Shown piece after piece: positions 7,092 through 15,348 of a stretch of 35,842 bases of DNA. Source of the stretch: Allobosea sp. 12-68-7 (GTDB lineage Bacteria; Pseudomonadota; Alphaproteobacteria; Rhizobiales; Beijerinckiaceae); contig NCCO01000100.1 in assembly GCA_002279705.1 (NCBI GenBank), positions 1-35,842 on the forward strand. The letters run 5' to 3'. The notes below the pieces were generated by a model. The model saw only the letters and a list, made by a program, of their open reading frames with translations, was not told where the DNA came from and ran no database searches. The translations under genes were made by a program, and so were the position numbers. Position 1 is the stretch's first letter. The number at the start of each line of letters is the position of its first letter.

Positions 7092-8468
7092 ATGTCAGCG
7101 CGCGTCCTCGTCGTCGACGACATCATCACCAACGTGAAATTGCTGGAGGCGAAGCTTTCGGCGGAGTATTTCGACGTCGTCACCGCGCTGAACGGCCCCG
7201 ACGCCATCGCCATCTGCGAACGCGGCGAGGCCGACATCGTCCTGCTCGACGTGATGATGCCCGGCATGAACGGCTTCGACGTCTGCCGCCGCCTCAAGAG
7301 CGAGGCGACGACGGCGCATATCCCGGTGGTGATGGTCACCGCGCTCGACCAGCCGGGCGACCGCCTCAAGGGCCTCGATGCCGGCGCCGACGATTTCCTG
7401 ACCAAGCCGCTCGACGACACCGCACTCTTCGCGCGGGTCCGCAGCCTCGTGCGACTGAAGTCGATGACCGACGAACTGCGCAATCGCGCGCTGGCCTCGC
7501 GCCGCCTCGGCATCGCCGATCCGCTGGCGGCGGCGGCCTCGGAGACGGGGCTGAACGGCCGCATCCTCGTGGTCGAGGACCGCCCGCGCGTGATCGAGCG
7601 GCTGGAGAGCGCCCTGTCGGCCTTCCATGTCGTCGAAACCGAGCCGGACCCGCAGCAGGCGCTGCTGCGCGCCGTCGAGGGCGATTTCGACAGCGTCCTC
7701 GTCAGCCTCGATCTGCAGGGCTATGACGGGCTGCGCCTCTGCAGCCAGCTGCGGTCGCTCGAGCGGACCCGCAACGTCTCCGTGCTGATGATGGGGGAGG
7801 CGGAGGACCGCACCCGCATCCTGCGTGGCCTCGAGATCGGCGCGCATGACTTTCTGATCCGGCCGATCGATCGCAACGAGCTGCTTGCCCGTGTCCGCAC
7901 CCAGGTGCGCCGCAAGCGCTTCACCGAGAAGCTGCGCGACAGCGTGCAGTCCTCGATGGAGATGGCGGTGATGGACCAGCTCACCGGGCTGCACAACCGC
8001 CGCTACATGGACACGCGCATGGCGGTGCTGTTCGATGAATCCGCCCTGCGCGCCCGCTCGCTGGCCCTGCTCGTGCTCGACATCGACCACTTCAAGCGGG
8101 TCAACGACAACTACGGCCACGATGTCGGCGACGAGGTCCTGCGCGAATTCGCCGACCGCGTCCGCTCCTGCACCCGCGGCATCGATCTCGTCGCCCGCAT
8201 GGGCGGCGAGGAGATCGTCGTGGTGCTGCCGGATACCGCGCTCGACGCCGCCTTTGCCGTCGCCGAACGCATCCGCGAGCGGGTCGTTTCCGAACCCTTC
8301 GGCATTCAGGGCGCGACGAACAGCATTCCCGTCACCGTCTCGATCGGCGTGTCGAGCCGGCGCGCCGGCGACGCCTCGCCCGCCGAGATCCTGAAGCGCG
8401 CCGACGACGCGCTCTATCTGGCCAAGGCCAATGGCCGCAATCGCGTGATCGCCGCCAACGCCGCCTGA
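7092..8468 (+). CDS. pleD: Diguanylate cyclase response regulator PleD
   Basis: The 458-residue product has the PleD architecture REC-REC-GGDEF. The first receiver keeps D53 (VLLDVMMPGMNGF), T83 and K105. The second receiver, around 157-275, lacks a clean phospho-acceptor pocket and serves as the dimerisation adaptor in Caulobacter PleD. The cyclase domain has the metal ligand D330 in VLDIDHFKRVND and the active loop GGEEI at 371-375, an Ile replacing the more usual final Phe. The product-inhibition site RGID at 362-365 is at the expected distance upstream. The protein makes c-di-GMP at the stalked/old pole in Caulobacter. It follows divK and is likely co-transcribed. Confidence 0.96.
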   Translation: MSARVLVVDDIITNVKLLEAKLSAEYFDVVTALNGPDAIAICERGEADIVLLDVMMPGMNGFDVCRRLKSEATTAHIPVVMVTALDQPGDRLKGLDAGADDFLTKPLDDTALFARVRSLVRLKSMTDELRNRALASRRLGIADPLAAAASETGLNGRILVVEDRPRVIERLESALSAFHVVETEPDPQQALLRAVEGDFDSVLVSLDLQGYDGLRLCSQLRSLERTRNVSVLMMGEAEDRTRILRGLEIGAHDFLIRPIDRNELLARVRTQVRRKRFTEKLRDSVQSSMEMAVMDQLTGLHNRRYMDTRMAVLFDESALRARSLALLVLDIDHFKRVNDNYGHDVGDEVLREFADRVRSCTRGIDLVARMGGEEIVVVLPDTALDAAFAVAERIRERVVSEPFGIQGATNSIPVTVSIGVSSRRAGDASPAEILKRADDALYLAKANGRNRVIAANAA

Positions 8469-8725
8469 CCTGGCGCGCCGCCCGGCCGCGACTGGTTACG
8501 CGGTAAGGTTAAGCTTCGAAGAACATTGGTGAATCGCGCTGCGGCGATTGATTCGAGGTCTGCACCCCTGCGATGGTCCGGTCGACGCAGCGTCATCCGC
8601 TGCCTCGCGACGCCCCTCGGCTCTCAGGTCCGCCGCATCTCCTGGGAACCCGGAGGGCTCGGCCGGTCGGTTGCGGACATTCTGGCCTCCTCAGAACCGC
8701 CGCCGGCCGGCCACCTCTCCCCGCT

Positions 8726-8926
8726 TCAGAAATACGGCGAGAGCACGGCCGGCACGAGATAGCCGAGGCCGGCGAACATCGCGAGGATGGCGATGAGCGC
8801 GATGGCTGCGACGACGCGGTTGCCGAGGAAGCGCGAGGAATCGATTTCGACGAGGAGCTTCAGCAGCCGGCGGCCGGCCCCGTGAGGCGTGCTGCGAGCG
8901 TCGGGGTCGGGATCTGCGGCGTTCAC
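8726..8926 (-). CDS. Small single-pass membrane protein, unknown
   Basis: A 66-residue frame with a hydrophilic N-terminal half and one clear C-terminal transmembrane helix (VVAAIALIAILAMFAGLGYL) preceded by FLGNR, so it is probably a tail-anchored small inner-membrane protein. The start is a GTG at 8926, with a weak GGAAGA upstream. I do not recognise a family. It stands alone: pleD converges on it from the left, and a 210-base gap separates it from the BrnA-like gene on the right. The clean hydrophobic helix and positive-inside pattern favour a real gene, but no second line of evidence is available. Confidence 0.5.
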   Translation of the reverse strand: MNAADPDPDARSTPHGAGRRLLKLLVEIDSSRFLGNRVVAAIALIAILAMFAGLGYLVPAVLSPYF

Positions 8927-9137
8927 GGGGCGATCTTCCGGTGACGAGGGACGAACGCCTGCGAAGCGCGCGCCGCTGCCGCAGGTGGTCGTCGCCCCCG
9001 ACCGATCTTCAGCGTGACATCATTCTGCGTACCACGGCGTGACAATTGCGCCGCAGCCACGCGAAAACCGCGCTCAGGCCCCTCGCTGGCGCCGTCATGG
9101 CCGCGCCGATGCGCCCGCCGCCTGCCGGGGAGAGGAT

Positions 9138-9371
9138 CTAGAGCCCAGTGGCGCGCCGCAGCGCCGCGTTGATGCGATCCTGCCAGCCGGGGCCCTCGTC
9201 CTGAAAATGCGCCAGCACGTCGCTGTCGATCCGCAGCGAGACGAGTTCGCGCGCGCCGGGGACGGTCGTGCGCTTCTCGGCGGGCGGGGCCACCCTCGGC
9301 ACGGCCACGGTGAACAGCGCCTCGGCCTTGTCGCGTGCGCTCATCGGCCGGCGAGGCCTGTCGGTGCTCAT
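9138..9371 (-). CDS. BrnA-family antitoxin-like protein, solitary
   Basis: The 77-residue protein ends with the BrnA signature: LVSLRIDSDVLAHF followed by GPGWQDRINAALRRA, a short ribbon-helix-helix type element. In characterised BrnT/BrnA systems the toxin gene brnT precedes brnA. Here the gene upstream on the same strand is rpmG, with its own terminator between, so no toxin is present nearby. The protein may be an orphan DNA-binding regulator or the remainder of a former toxin-antitoxin pair. The ATG at 9371 is the natural start. The N-terminal half is basic and low in structure. Confidence 0.78.
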   Translation of the reverse strand: MSTDRPRRPMSARDKAEALFTVAVPRVAPPAEKRTTVPGARELVSLRIDSDVLAHFQDEGPGWQDRINAALRRATGL

Positions 9372-9431
9372 GGCGTCATGACCTTCCTGAAATGGGCCTG
9401 CGGAGGCGGCCGCAGCGGCGATACCGGCAAC

Positions 9432-9458
9432 AAAAAACCGCCCCGGACAGGGCGGTTT
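9432..9458 (-). terminator. Rho-independent terminator after rpmG
   Basis: AAACCGCCC (9435-9443) pairs perfectly with GGGCGGTTT (9450-9458) around a six-base loop. Read on the minus strand, the stem is followed by a T run, as expected for termination of rpmG, whose stop is 34 bases upstream. Confidence 0.88.
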
Positions 9459-9491
9459 CGATGGCAGCCTGGATCGGCAGGCGCAAGCGCC

Positions 9492-9659
9492 TCACTTGAT
9501 CTTGGTTTCCTTGAACTCGACGTGCTTGCGCGCGACCGGGTCGTACTTCTTCATGGACATCTTCTCGGTCATCGTACGCGAATTCTTCTTCGTCACGTAG
9601 AAGTAACCGGTGTCGGCGGTCGAAAGCAGCTTGATCTTGATGGTCACGGCCTTGGCCAT
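9492..9659 (-). CDS. rpmG: 50S ribosomal protein L33
   Basis: The 55-residue product begins [20 protein letters not shown] and continues [14 protein letters not shown] and [19 protein letters not shown], the standard sequence and length of L33. It lacks the zinc-binding cysteine pairs of the C+ type and is therefore the zinc-independent form. It binds 23S rRNA near the E site. The ATG at 9659 is preceded by GGATATCCCC on the minus strand. The gene lies 156 bases after the Nudix gene in the familiar rnr-DUF983-Nudix-rpmG order, and a strong terminator follows. Confidence 0.97.
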   Translation of the reverse strand: MAKAVTIKIKLLSTADTGYFYVTKKNSRTMTEKMSMKKYDPVARKHVEFKETKIK

Positions 9660-9815
9660 GGGGATATCCTCGAACCATGCGGGGCTGGTGAGGCCCACGG
9701 AAAATGAGAAAGGCCGGGCGAGCCCGGCAAACCGTCGGGCGTGGGAATGCCGGAAAGGGCCGGCGAAGTCAAGGCGCAATGGCGCGGTGCGCCGCTCGTC
9801 GCCCGGGTTGAAGTC

Positions 9816-10550
9816 TCAGAGCTCCTCGCGAACGAAGTGGCCATTTCTCTCCCAATAGAAGGGCACCGGCAGCCAGGGCGCGAAACCCCCGGCAATCCGG
9901 GCTTCGACCTCCTGGATGATCACCTTGGTGATGGTGGGCAGGTCGAGCGCCTTCGCCTCGTCGAAATCGACCCAGACCAGGTCGACCAGTTCCGAATCGG
10001 GCCCGACCACGTTCTCGATGCGCTTGCCGACGGCCGAGGCGTCGACGGTGAAGAATCGGGTGTCGAAGCGCTTGGGTCGCCGCGGCGGCGTGATCGCCCG
10101 CGCCACATAGGAGACGGCGGAGAGGTCGGGATAGATGCCGTGGCCAGCAAACGCGGCCCAGCTTCCGGCCGGCGGCGACTCGGGCGCACCATAGTCGGCG
10201 GAGCCGAAGAGCAGCCCGGTCTCCTCGAAGGTTTCGCGGATCGCGGCCAGCGCCAGCGCGCGCGCCTTGCCGATGCTGGGACGCACGGTGCGCTTCAGCA
10301 GCCGGTCCTCGCAAATCTGGGCCAGCGCCCCGGTGGCGGCCATGCGACGATCGCCGGGATCGAGGCGCCCGCCCGGGAAGACGTATTTGCCGGGCATGAA
10401 CTTGTGGCCGGGATGGCGCTTGCCCATCAGGATCCGCGGCTTGGCGGCCCTGCGGTCGAGGATCATCATCGACGCCGCGTCGCGGGGACGCTGATTGGCG
10501 GCGACCCGAACCCGCTCGGCGTTCGTCAGCGTGACGGCGTGGTCGTTCAT
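9816..10550 (-). CDS. Nudix hydrolase
   Basis: The 244-residue protein carries a Nudix fold: an N-terminal strand region (AASMMILDRR, PRILMGKRHPGHKFMPGKYVFPGGRLD) and the Nudix-box core AAIRETFEETGLLFG, with catalytic R104 and E105 to E110. The box is slightly atypical at its start because the early glutamate of the consensus is replaced. It probably hydrolyses a nucleoside diphosphate derivative; the substrate cannot be inferred. The length and the long middle segment resemble the NUDT19/CoA-type subgroup, but that is tentative. The ATG at 10550 overlaps the stop of the DUF983 gene (ATGA). Confidence 0.92.
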   Translation of the reverse strand: MNDHAVTLTNAERVRVAANQRPRDAASMMILDRRAAKPRILMGKRHPGHKFMPGKYVFPGGRLDPGDRRMAATGALAQICEDRLLKRTVRPSIGKARALALAAIRETFEETGLLFGSADYGAPESPPAGSWAAFAGHGIYPDLSAVSYVARAITPPRRPKRFDTRFFTVDASAVGKRIENVVGPDSELVDLVWVDFDEAKALDLPTITKVIIQEVEARIAGGFAPWLPVPFYWERNGHFVREEL

Positions 10551-10993
10551 GGCTGCTGGACCGCAGGCGGAAGGGGCTGGCGCTCGGGGCTGTCCGGTCG
10601 GCCGCCGAAGCCGTGCATGCGCAGCGCCCATTGCAGCCCGATGACGCCGCCCTTCACCGGCTGCATCAGCAGCAGCGAGAGGATGACCGTCAGCGCCGGC
10701 CAGATGGCCATGTGAAGGCCCAACGACCAGTCGGCGTATTTCTCCGCGAGCAGCAGGCCGCCGACCACGACATGGCCGACGATGGTGATGACGACATAGG
10801 GTGGCAAATCGTCGGCGCGCTGGTGATGCAGCGCCTCGCCGCAGGCCTCGCAGGTGTCGACCGGCTTCAGGAAGCCCCTGAACAGGCGCCCCTGGCCGCA
10901 ATGCGGGCAGCGCCCGCGCAGGCCGTTGCCGATCGCCCGGCGCCAGTCCCGCGCCTGGGGTTGAGGGTTCGCCGTGTGGATCTGGACCGCCAT
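10547..10993 (-). CDS. DUF983 family membrane protein
   Basis: A 148-residue protein with an N-terminal four-cysteine element, C29-x2-C32 (RCPHCGQGRLF) and C48-x2-C51 (DTCEACGEAL), probably binding zinc, then two transmembrane helices (about 68-83 and 97-112). This is the DUF983 pattern. Function is unknown; family members are often encoded beside rnr in alphaproteobacteria. I chose the ATG at 10993, which overlaps the rnr stop as TGATG; a GTG one codon earlier (10996) is possible. Translational coupling with both neighbours is likely. Confidence 0.92.
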   Translation of the reverse strand: MAVQIHTANPQPQARDWRRAIGNGLRGRCPHCGQGRLFRGFLKPVDTCEACGEALHHQRADDLPPYVVITIVGHVVVGGLLLAEKYADWSLGLHMAIWPALTVILSLLLMQPVKGGVIGLQWALRMHGFGGRPDSPERQPLPPAVQQP

Positions 10994-13271
10994 CACCGCC
11001 TCTTTCCGGATTGGGGTTTGCCCGCCTTGCCCTTGGCGAAGCGCCCCGGGCCACTGCGGCCGCCGGGAGTCCCGCTGAAGGCGCCGCCCTTGCCCCGGCG
11101 CGGCGCGGGGCCGCGTCCGCCCAGCCCGCCCGCCGTCGCCGCCCGGCCGGCCGAAAGCAGCTCGAAGCGCAGCGCGCCGGCGACGGGCGCGGCCTCGACC
11201 AGCTTGACATGGACGCGGTCGCCGAGGCGGAAGCTCTCGCCCGTCCGCTCGCCGATCAACGCATGCGCCGCCTCGTCATAGCGGTAATAGTCGGCGCCGA
11301 GCGTCGAGGCGGGAATGAAGCCGTCGGCGCCGGTGCCATCGAGCTTGACGAAGAGCCCTGCCTTATTGACGCCGCCGATGCGCCCGTCGAAGGAGGCGCC
11401 GATCTGGTCGGCCAGGAAATGCGCGATCAGCCGGTCGACCGTCTCGCGCTCGGCCGCCATGGCGCGCCGCTCGGCGGCCGAAATCCGCGTCGAGACCTCG
11501 CGCAGCGTCTCCAGCGTCGTGCCCTTCAGCAGACCGTCCTCGCCGAAGCGCTGGGCCGCAATCAGAGCGCGGTGGACGACGAGGTCGGCATAGCGCCGGA
11601 TCGGCGAGGTGAAATGGGCATAGCGGCGCAGGTTAAGGCCGAAATGCCCGTAATTCTCGGCGACATACTCCGCCTGGGCCTGGCTGCGCAGCACGACCTC
11701 GTTGATGAAGATCTCGTTCTCCGAGCCCTTGATCATGCCGAGGATGCGGTTGAACAGCGCCGGGCGCAGCACGCCCTCCTTGGGCAGCTTGATGCCGATC
11801 GAGGCCAGCACCTCGCCGAGCGCCCGGATTTTCTCGAGCGACGGTTCGTCATGGCAGCGATAGACCAGCAGGCTGCCGGCCTTCTCCAGCGTCTCCGCCG
11901 CCGCCAACGGTCGACCGAACCGTCGGCTTTCAGGATGAGCTTGCGCTCGGGCAGGTCGAGATCCAGCGGCTGGCGCGCATCGCGCGCGCGGGCCGCGACG
12001 CCATAGGCCGCCCAGAGCGGCATCAGGATCGTGTCGCGGACGGCCGCGCCCTTCTCGTCGCCCTGTCCGTCGATGGCGGCCTGGGCCTGCTGGTAGGAGA
12101 GCTTGGCGGCCGAGCGCATCAGGATGCGGTGGAAGGAATGGCTCTTCTTCGAGCCGTCGGCCTTCAGTATGAGCCGCACGGCCAGCGCCGGCCGGTCCTC
12201 GCCCTCGCGCAGCGAGCAGAGGTCGTTGGAGATCCGCTCGGGCAGCATCGGCACCACGCGGTCGGGGAAATAGACCGAATTGCCGCGCTCCAGCGCCTCG
12301 CGGTCGAGCGCCGAGCCCGGCCGGACATAGGCCGCGACATCGGCGATGGCGACGGTGACGACATGGCCGCCGGGATTGTCAGGGTCGCCGTCGGGCGCGG
12401 CATGGACCGCGTCGTCATGGTCCTTGGCGTCGGCGGGGTCGATCGTGATCAGGGAGAGGTCGCGCCAGTCCTCGCGTCCCGCCGTCCCGGCCGGCCGCAC
12501 CGCCTCGGCTTCCGCGATCGTGGCGGGCTGGAAGACATGGGGAATGCCATGGGCGTGGATCGCGATCAGGCTCACCGCACGCTCGGATTTCAGCGAGCCC
12601 AGCCGCTCCTTCACCTGCGCCTCGGGCGGGCCGAAGCGCGTCTCGCGCCGCAGCGCGACGGAGACGAGATCGCCGTCCTGCGCGTCGCCGGTCTGGCCCT
12701 TCGGGATCAGCGCCTCGCGGCCCTGCGCCTTCTTGTCGATCGGGATCAGGCGGCCCGAACCGTCGGGCATGGCGCGGAAGATGCCGAGCACCTGCGCCTT
12801 GCCCTTGCCCATCACCTTCAGCACGCGGCCGGAATAGGCATAGCCCTCGACGCCCTTCAGCCGCGTCAGCTTCAGCAGAACCTGGTCGCCGAAGGCCGGC
12901 GCCGGCGCGGCATGGCGCTTGGCCCGGAACTCGCGCGGCCGCTCGATCAGGATGCGCGGCGCGACACCCTGCTCGGCCTCGTTCCACTCCAAAGGCACGC
13001 CATAGGCGTCGCCGTCGCGATCCTTGCCCTTGATCTCGCAGAGCAGCACCGGGGGCAGGGCGCCACGCGGATGCACCGGCCGGTCGACGCCGTCGCCGCC
13101 GGTCTCGCCCTCTTCCTCGAGGTCCTTGAGCAGGCGCTTCAGCCAGATCTTGCCGCCGCCCGAGAGCCCGAAGGCCTTGGCGATCTCGCGGCGGCCGACC
13201 TCGCGCCCGGCCTCGCGCTCTGCGTCGATGAAGTCGAGGATCGCCTCGCGGCTGGGTTCAGGCGCGGACAA
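10993..13271 (-). pseudogene. rnr: Ribonuclease R, disrupted by an internal deletion/frameshift
   Basis: The two halves of RNase R, a 3'-5' exoribonuclease, are both present but in different frames. From 13271 to about 11908 the product has the N-terminal helix-turn-helix (REIAKAFGLSGG), cold-shock/OB region and the start of the RNB catalytic domain (DPADAKDHDDAVHA with the catalytic aspartates, then VYFPDRVVPMLPERISNDLCSL). After LDLPERKLILKADGSVDR the frame is lost. From about 11907 to 10993 the second frame resumes with AAAETLEKAG, LRRYAHFTSPIRRYADL, the S1 domain and a basic Gly/Lys tail. The conserved block usually found between them (about 20 residues containing AH-L-IEE-MI-AN) is missing. 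The visible start is TTG at 13271; an ATG at 13306 lies in another frame. Normal length would be near 780 aa. Assembly error is possible. Confidence 0.85.
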
Positions 13272-13376
13272 GGCCGGGGCTTTCCGGATGGGGCAGGGGC
13301 TGCGTCATCCGCCTGATGTGGCATGCGCGGGCACGCGACACCAGAACCCGCAGCGGATTTCGTCCCTGCAACGGAA

Positions 13377-13404
13377 GAAGGGCCGCCCTTTCGGGCAGCC
13401 CTTC
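13377..13404 (-). terminator. Terminator-like hairpin in the rnr leader
   Basis: Read on the minus strand, AAGGGC-T-GCCC-GAAA-GGGC-G-GCCCTT folds into a near-perfect stem with a GAAA tetraloop and one internal mismatch, followed by TCTTCCGTT, a moderately T-rich tail. It lies between a 25-codon leader frame and the rnr start, where an attenuator would be expected. It could also be the end of an independent small RNA. A second short hairpin (13420-13435) precedes it. Confidence 0.5.
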
Positions 13405-13450
13405 CATTGCCGAACCGCAGCCCCGGTAACCGGGCCTGAAGGTCCAAAAC

Positions 13451-13528
13451 TCAGGCGGAACACGACCCCCACGGAGAGAGAGACCCTGTCTGCCCGCTTT
13501 GAACCAGCGGTTGATGACAATGAGACAC
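13451..13528 (-). CDS. Putative 25-aa leader peptide upstream of rnr
   Basis: On the minus strand a GTG at 13528 lies 7 bases after the core GGAGG of an exceptionally complete Shine-Dalgarno sequence (complement of 13528-13544). The frame encodes 25 residues beginning MSHCHQPLVQSGQ and ends with TGA at 13451. It is followed by two hairpins and then rnr. Other frames across the same stretch are also open, including a TTG-started 71-codon frame (13520-13305) whose stop overlaps an ATG at 13306, so which frame is translated is uncertain. No family is recognised; function as a leader peptide is inference from position and the strength of the ribosome site. Confidence 0.35.
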   Translation of the reverse strand: MSHCHQPLVQSGQTGSLSPWGSCSA

Positions 13529-13544
13529 TGGATCACCTCCTTTC
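13528..13544 (-). promoter_or_regulatory. Full-length Shine-Dalgarno match to the 16S rRNA 3' tail
   Basis: The minus strand reads GAAAGGAGGTGATCCAG, complementary over 17 bases to the universal 16S rRNA 3' end (the plus strand is identical to that tail). Ordinary ribosome sites match 4-7 bases. It decides the likely start of the leader peptide at 13528. Confidence 0.7.
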
Positions 13545-13593
13545 AGTTGTTACCGACACGATGAGGCTAGGGCGATTCCCGCGGCGGCGTAAA

Positions 13594-13599
13594 TGTCAA
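13594..13599 (-). promoter_or_regulatory. Possible -35 element (TTGACA) for the rnr leader transcript
   Basis: A perfect TTGACA hexamer on the minus strand lies about 50 bases upstream of the extended Shine-Dalgarno sequence. The corresponding -10 (17-18 bases downstream, around ATCGCC) is poor, so the promoter call rests mainly on the -35 and the context. Confidence 0.35.
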
Positions 13600-13688
13600 A
13601 AAACGCGCTGTGTTTCGCGGCCGCGAACCCGGCTTTTACGGCGCTATCGTTGCTGTTGCAGCCCGTTGCCTGTTCAGTGGGCGGCTCG

Positions 13689-13709
13689 TTTGCTCACAAA
13701 ATAAGCAAA
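13689..13709 (+). promoter_or_regulatory. NtrC-like enhancer dyad upstream of urtA
   Basis: TTTGCT (13689-13694) and AGCAAA (13704-13709) form a perfect 6-base inverted repeat with an AT-rich 9-base spacer, which gives the GC-N11-GC spacing typical of NtrC sites. It lies about 130 bases upstream of the sigma-54 -24 element, a classic enhancer distance. Binding by NtrC is inference. Confidence 0.5.
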
Positions 13710-13821
13710 ATTCTTGGTGGCGCACGATCCTTGCGTGGTGGCGCGGCTGTATCGCAGGAAATGGCGCCCAGGACGCGTGAACGGCAGAGACTTGTGGGGC
13801 TGTAACGTCCGGTTGTGTCGT

Positions 13822-13837
13822 TGGCACGCCCCTTGCC
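13822..13837 (+). promoter_or_regulatory. Sigma-54 (RpoN) promoter of urtABCDE
   Basis: TGGCAC-N5-TTGCC gives the invariant GG (13823-13824) and GC (13835-13836) with exactly ten bases between them, close to the full consensus TGGCACGNNNNTTGC. Transcription would start near 13848, leaving a leader of about 70 bases before the urtA GTG. This fits nitrogen-controlled expression of a urea transporter. Confidence 0.85.
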
Positions 13838-13919
13838 AGTCCAGCCTTCGGGCCGGGGAGGCCCGCCGACGCCTCAGTCCGAGGACGCGGCCAACCAGGG
13901 TTGGTTCGGGGGATCATCC

Positions 13920-15200
13920 GTGAACACCACACGTCGCGTTATTCTGGGCGCCGCTCTCGCGGGCGCCACCATGTTTGCATCCCATCTGCCGGCGGCGGCG
14001 CAGGAGACCATCAAGGTCGGCATCCTCCACTCGCTCTCGGGCACGATGGCGATCTCCGAGACGACGTTGAAGGACGTCATGCTCATGCTCATCGAAGAGC
14101 AGAACAAGAAGGGCGGCGTGCTCGGCAAGAAGCTCGAGCCGGTCGTGGTCGACCCCGCTTCCAACTGGCCGCTCTTCGCCGAGAAGGCGCGCGAGCTGAT
14201 CACCAAGGACAAGGTCTCGGCCGTGTTCGGCTGCTGGACCTCGGTGTCCCGCAAGTCCGTGCTGCCGGTCTTCAAGGAGCTGAACTCGATCCTGTTCTAC
14301 CCTGTCCAGTACGAGGGTGAGGAGAGCGAGCGCAACGTCTTCTACACCGGCGCCGCGCCGAACCAGCAGGCGATCCCCGCGGTCGACTATCTCGCCAAGG
14401 AGGAGAAGGTCCAGCGCTGGGTGCTGGCCGGAACCGACTACGTCTATCCGCGCACGACCAACAAGATCCTCGAGGCCTATCTGCTCGCCAAGGGCGTGGC
14501 CAAGGAGGACATCATGATCAACTACACGCCGTTCGGTCATTCCGACTGGCAGACGATCGTCTCCGACATCAAGAAATTCGGCACCGCTGGCAAGAAGACC
14601 GCCGTGGTCTCGACGATCAACGGCGACGCCAACGTGCCATTCTACAAGGAGCTCGGCAACCAGGGCGTCAAGGCCACCGACATCCCGGTCGTCGCCTTCT
14701 CGGTCGGCGAGGAAGAGCTCGCCGGCATCGACACCAAGCCGCTGGTCGGCCATCTTGCCGCCTGGAACTACTTCCAGTCGGTCAAGACGCCGGAGAACGA
14801 GGCCTTCATCAAGCAGTGGAAGGCCTTCAAGAAGAACGACAAGGCCGTCACCAACGACCCGATGGAGGCCCATGTCATCGGCTTCGCCATGTGGGTGAAG
14901 GCGGTCGAGAAGGCCAAGAGCTTCGATCCCGACAAGGTGATCGATGCGCTGCCGGGCATCCAGGCGCCGAACCTGACCGGCGGCATCTCGACGATGCTCC
15001 CCAACCACCACATCACCAAGCCCGTCCTGATCGGCGAGATCAAGGCCGACGGCCAGTTTGACGTGGTCTCCAAGACCGATCTCGTTCCCGGCGACGCCTG
15101 GTCCAAGCACCTCGACGGCTCCAAGGACCTGATCGGCGACTGGGTCGAGAAGAAGTGCGGCAACTTCAACACCAAGACCGGCAAGTGCGGCGGCGCCTGA
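13920..15200 (+). CDS. urtA: Urea ABC transporter substrate-binding protein UrtA
   Basis: The 426-residue product starts with an N-terminal signal containing twin arginines (TTRRVILGAALAGATMFA, probable cleavage after AAAQ) and then ETIKVGILHSLSGTMAISE, the start of a LivJ/UrtA-type periplasmic binding protein. Segments AVFGCWTSVSRKSVLPVFKE, ILFYPVQYEGEESERNVFYTGAAPNQQ and GHLAAWNYFQSV are diagnostic for the urea/amide-binding UrtA/FmdD group rather than branched-chain amino acid binders. Length is normal. I chose the GTG at 13920 because it gives a complete signal peptide; longer versions would add unrelated residues. It is the first gene of the operon, preceded by a sigma-54 promoter. Urea is the expected ligand; short amides are an alternative. 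Confidence 0.96.
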   Translation: MNTTRRVILGAALAGATMFASHLPAAAQETIKVGILHSLSGTMAISETTLKDVMLMLIEEQNKKGGVLGKKLEPVVVDPASNWPLFAEKARELITKDKVSAVFGCWTSVSRKSVLPVFKELNSILFYPVQYEGEESERNVFYTGAAPNQQAIPAVDYLAKEEKVQRWVLAGTDYVYPRTTNKILEAYLLAKGVAKEDIMINYTPFGHSDWQTIVSDIKKFGTAGKKTAVVSTINGDANVPFYKELGNQGVKATDIPVVAFSVGEEELAGIDTKPLVGHLAAWNYFQSVKTPENEAFIKQWKAFKKNDKAVTNDPMEAHVIGFAMWVKAVEKAKSFDPDKVIDALPGIQAPNLTGGISTMLPNHHITKPVLIGEIKADGQFDVVSKTDLVPGDAWSKHLDGSKDLIGDWVEKKCGNFNTKTGKCGGA

Positions 15201-15348
15201 CGCCTTGAGAGGGGGAGGGCCGGCACGGGCGCCATAAGGCCCGGCCGGCCCTCGCAATCAGCGGCACCCCTGGCTCGGGTCGGGGGTGTTCGCCACAGAC
15301 GAGCCGGCGCTGCGCCCCGCCCGCCGACGGACCTTGCGAAGCGAGCCC

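Noticed and set aside
9138-9659. BrnT/BrnA toxin-antitoxin module
   Set aside because: Only the BrnA-like gene is present; the adjacent gene is ribosomal L33.
13528-13544. Remnant of a 16S rRNA gene 3' end on the plus strand
   Set aside because: The 17-base identity to the 16S tail does not extend upstream or downstream, so it is better explained as an extended Shine-Dalgarno on the minus strand.
13593-13805. Possible small gene upstream of urtA (70 codons)
   Set aside because: It overlaps the NtrC-like dyad, has no ribosome site, and its composition is unlike a protein.
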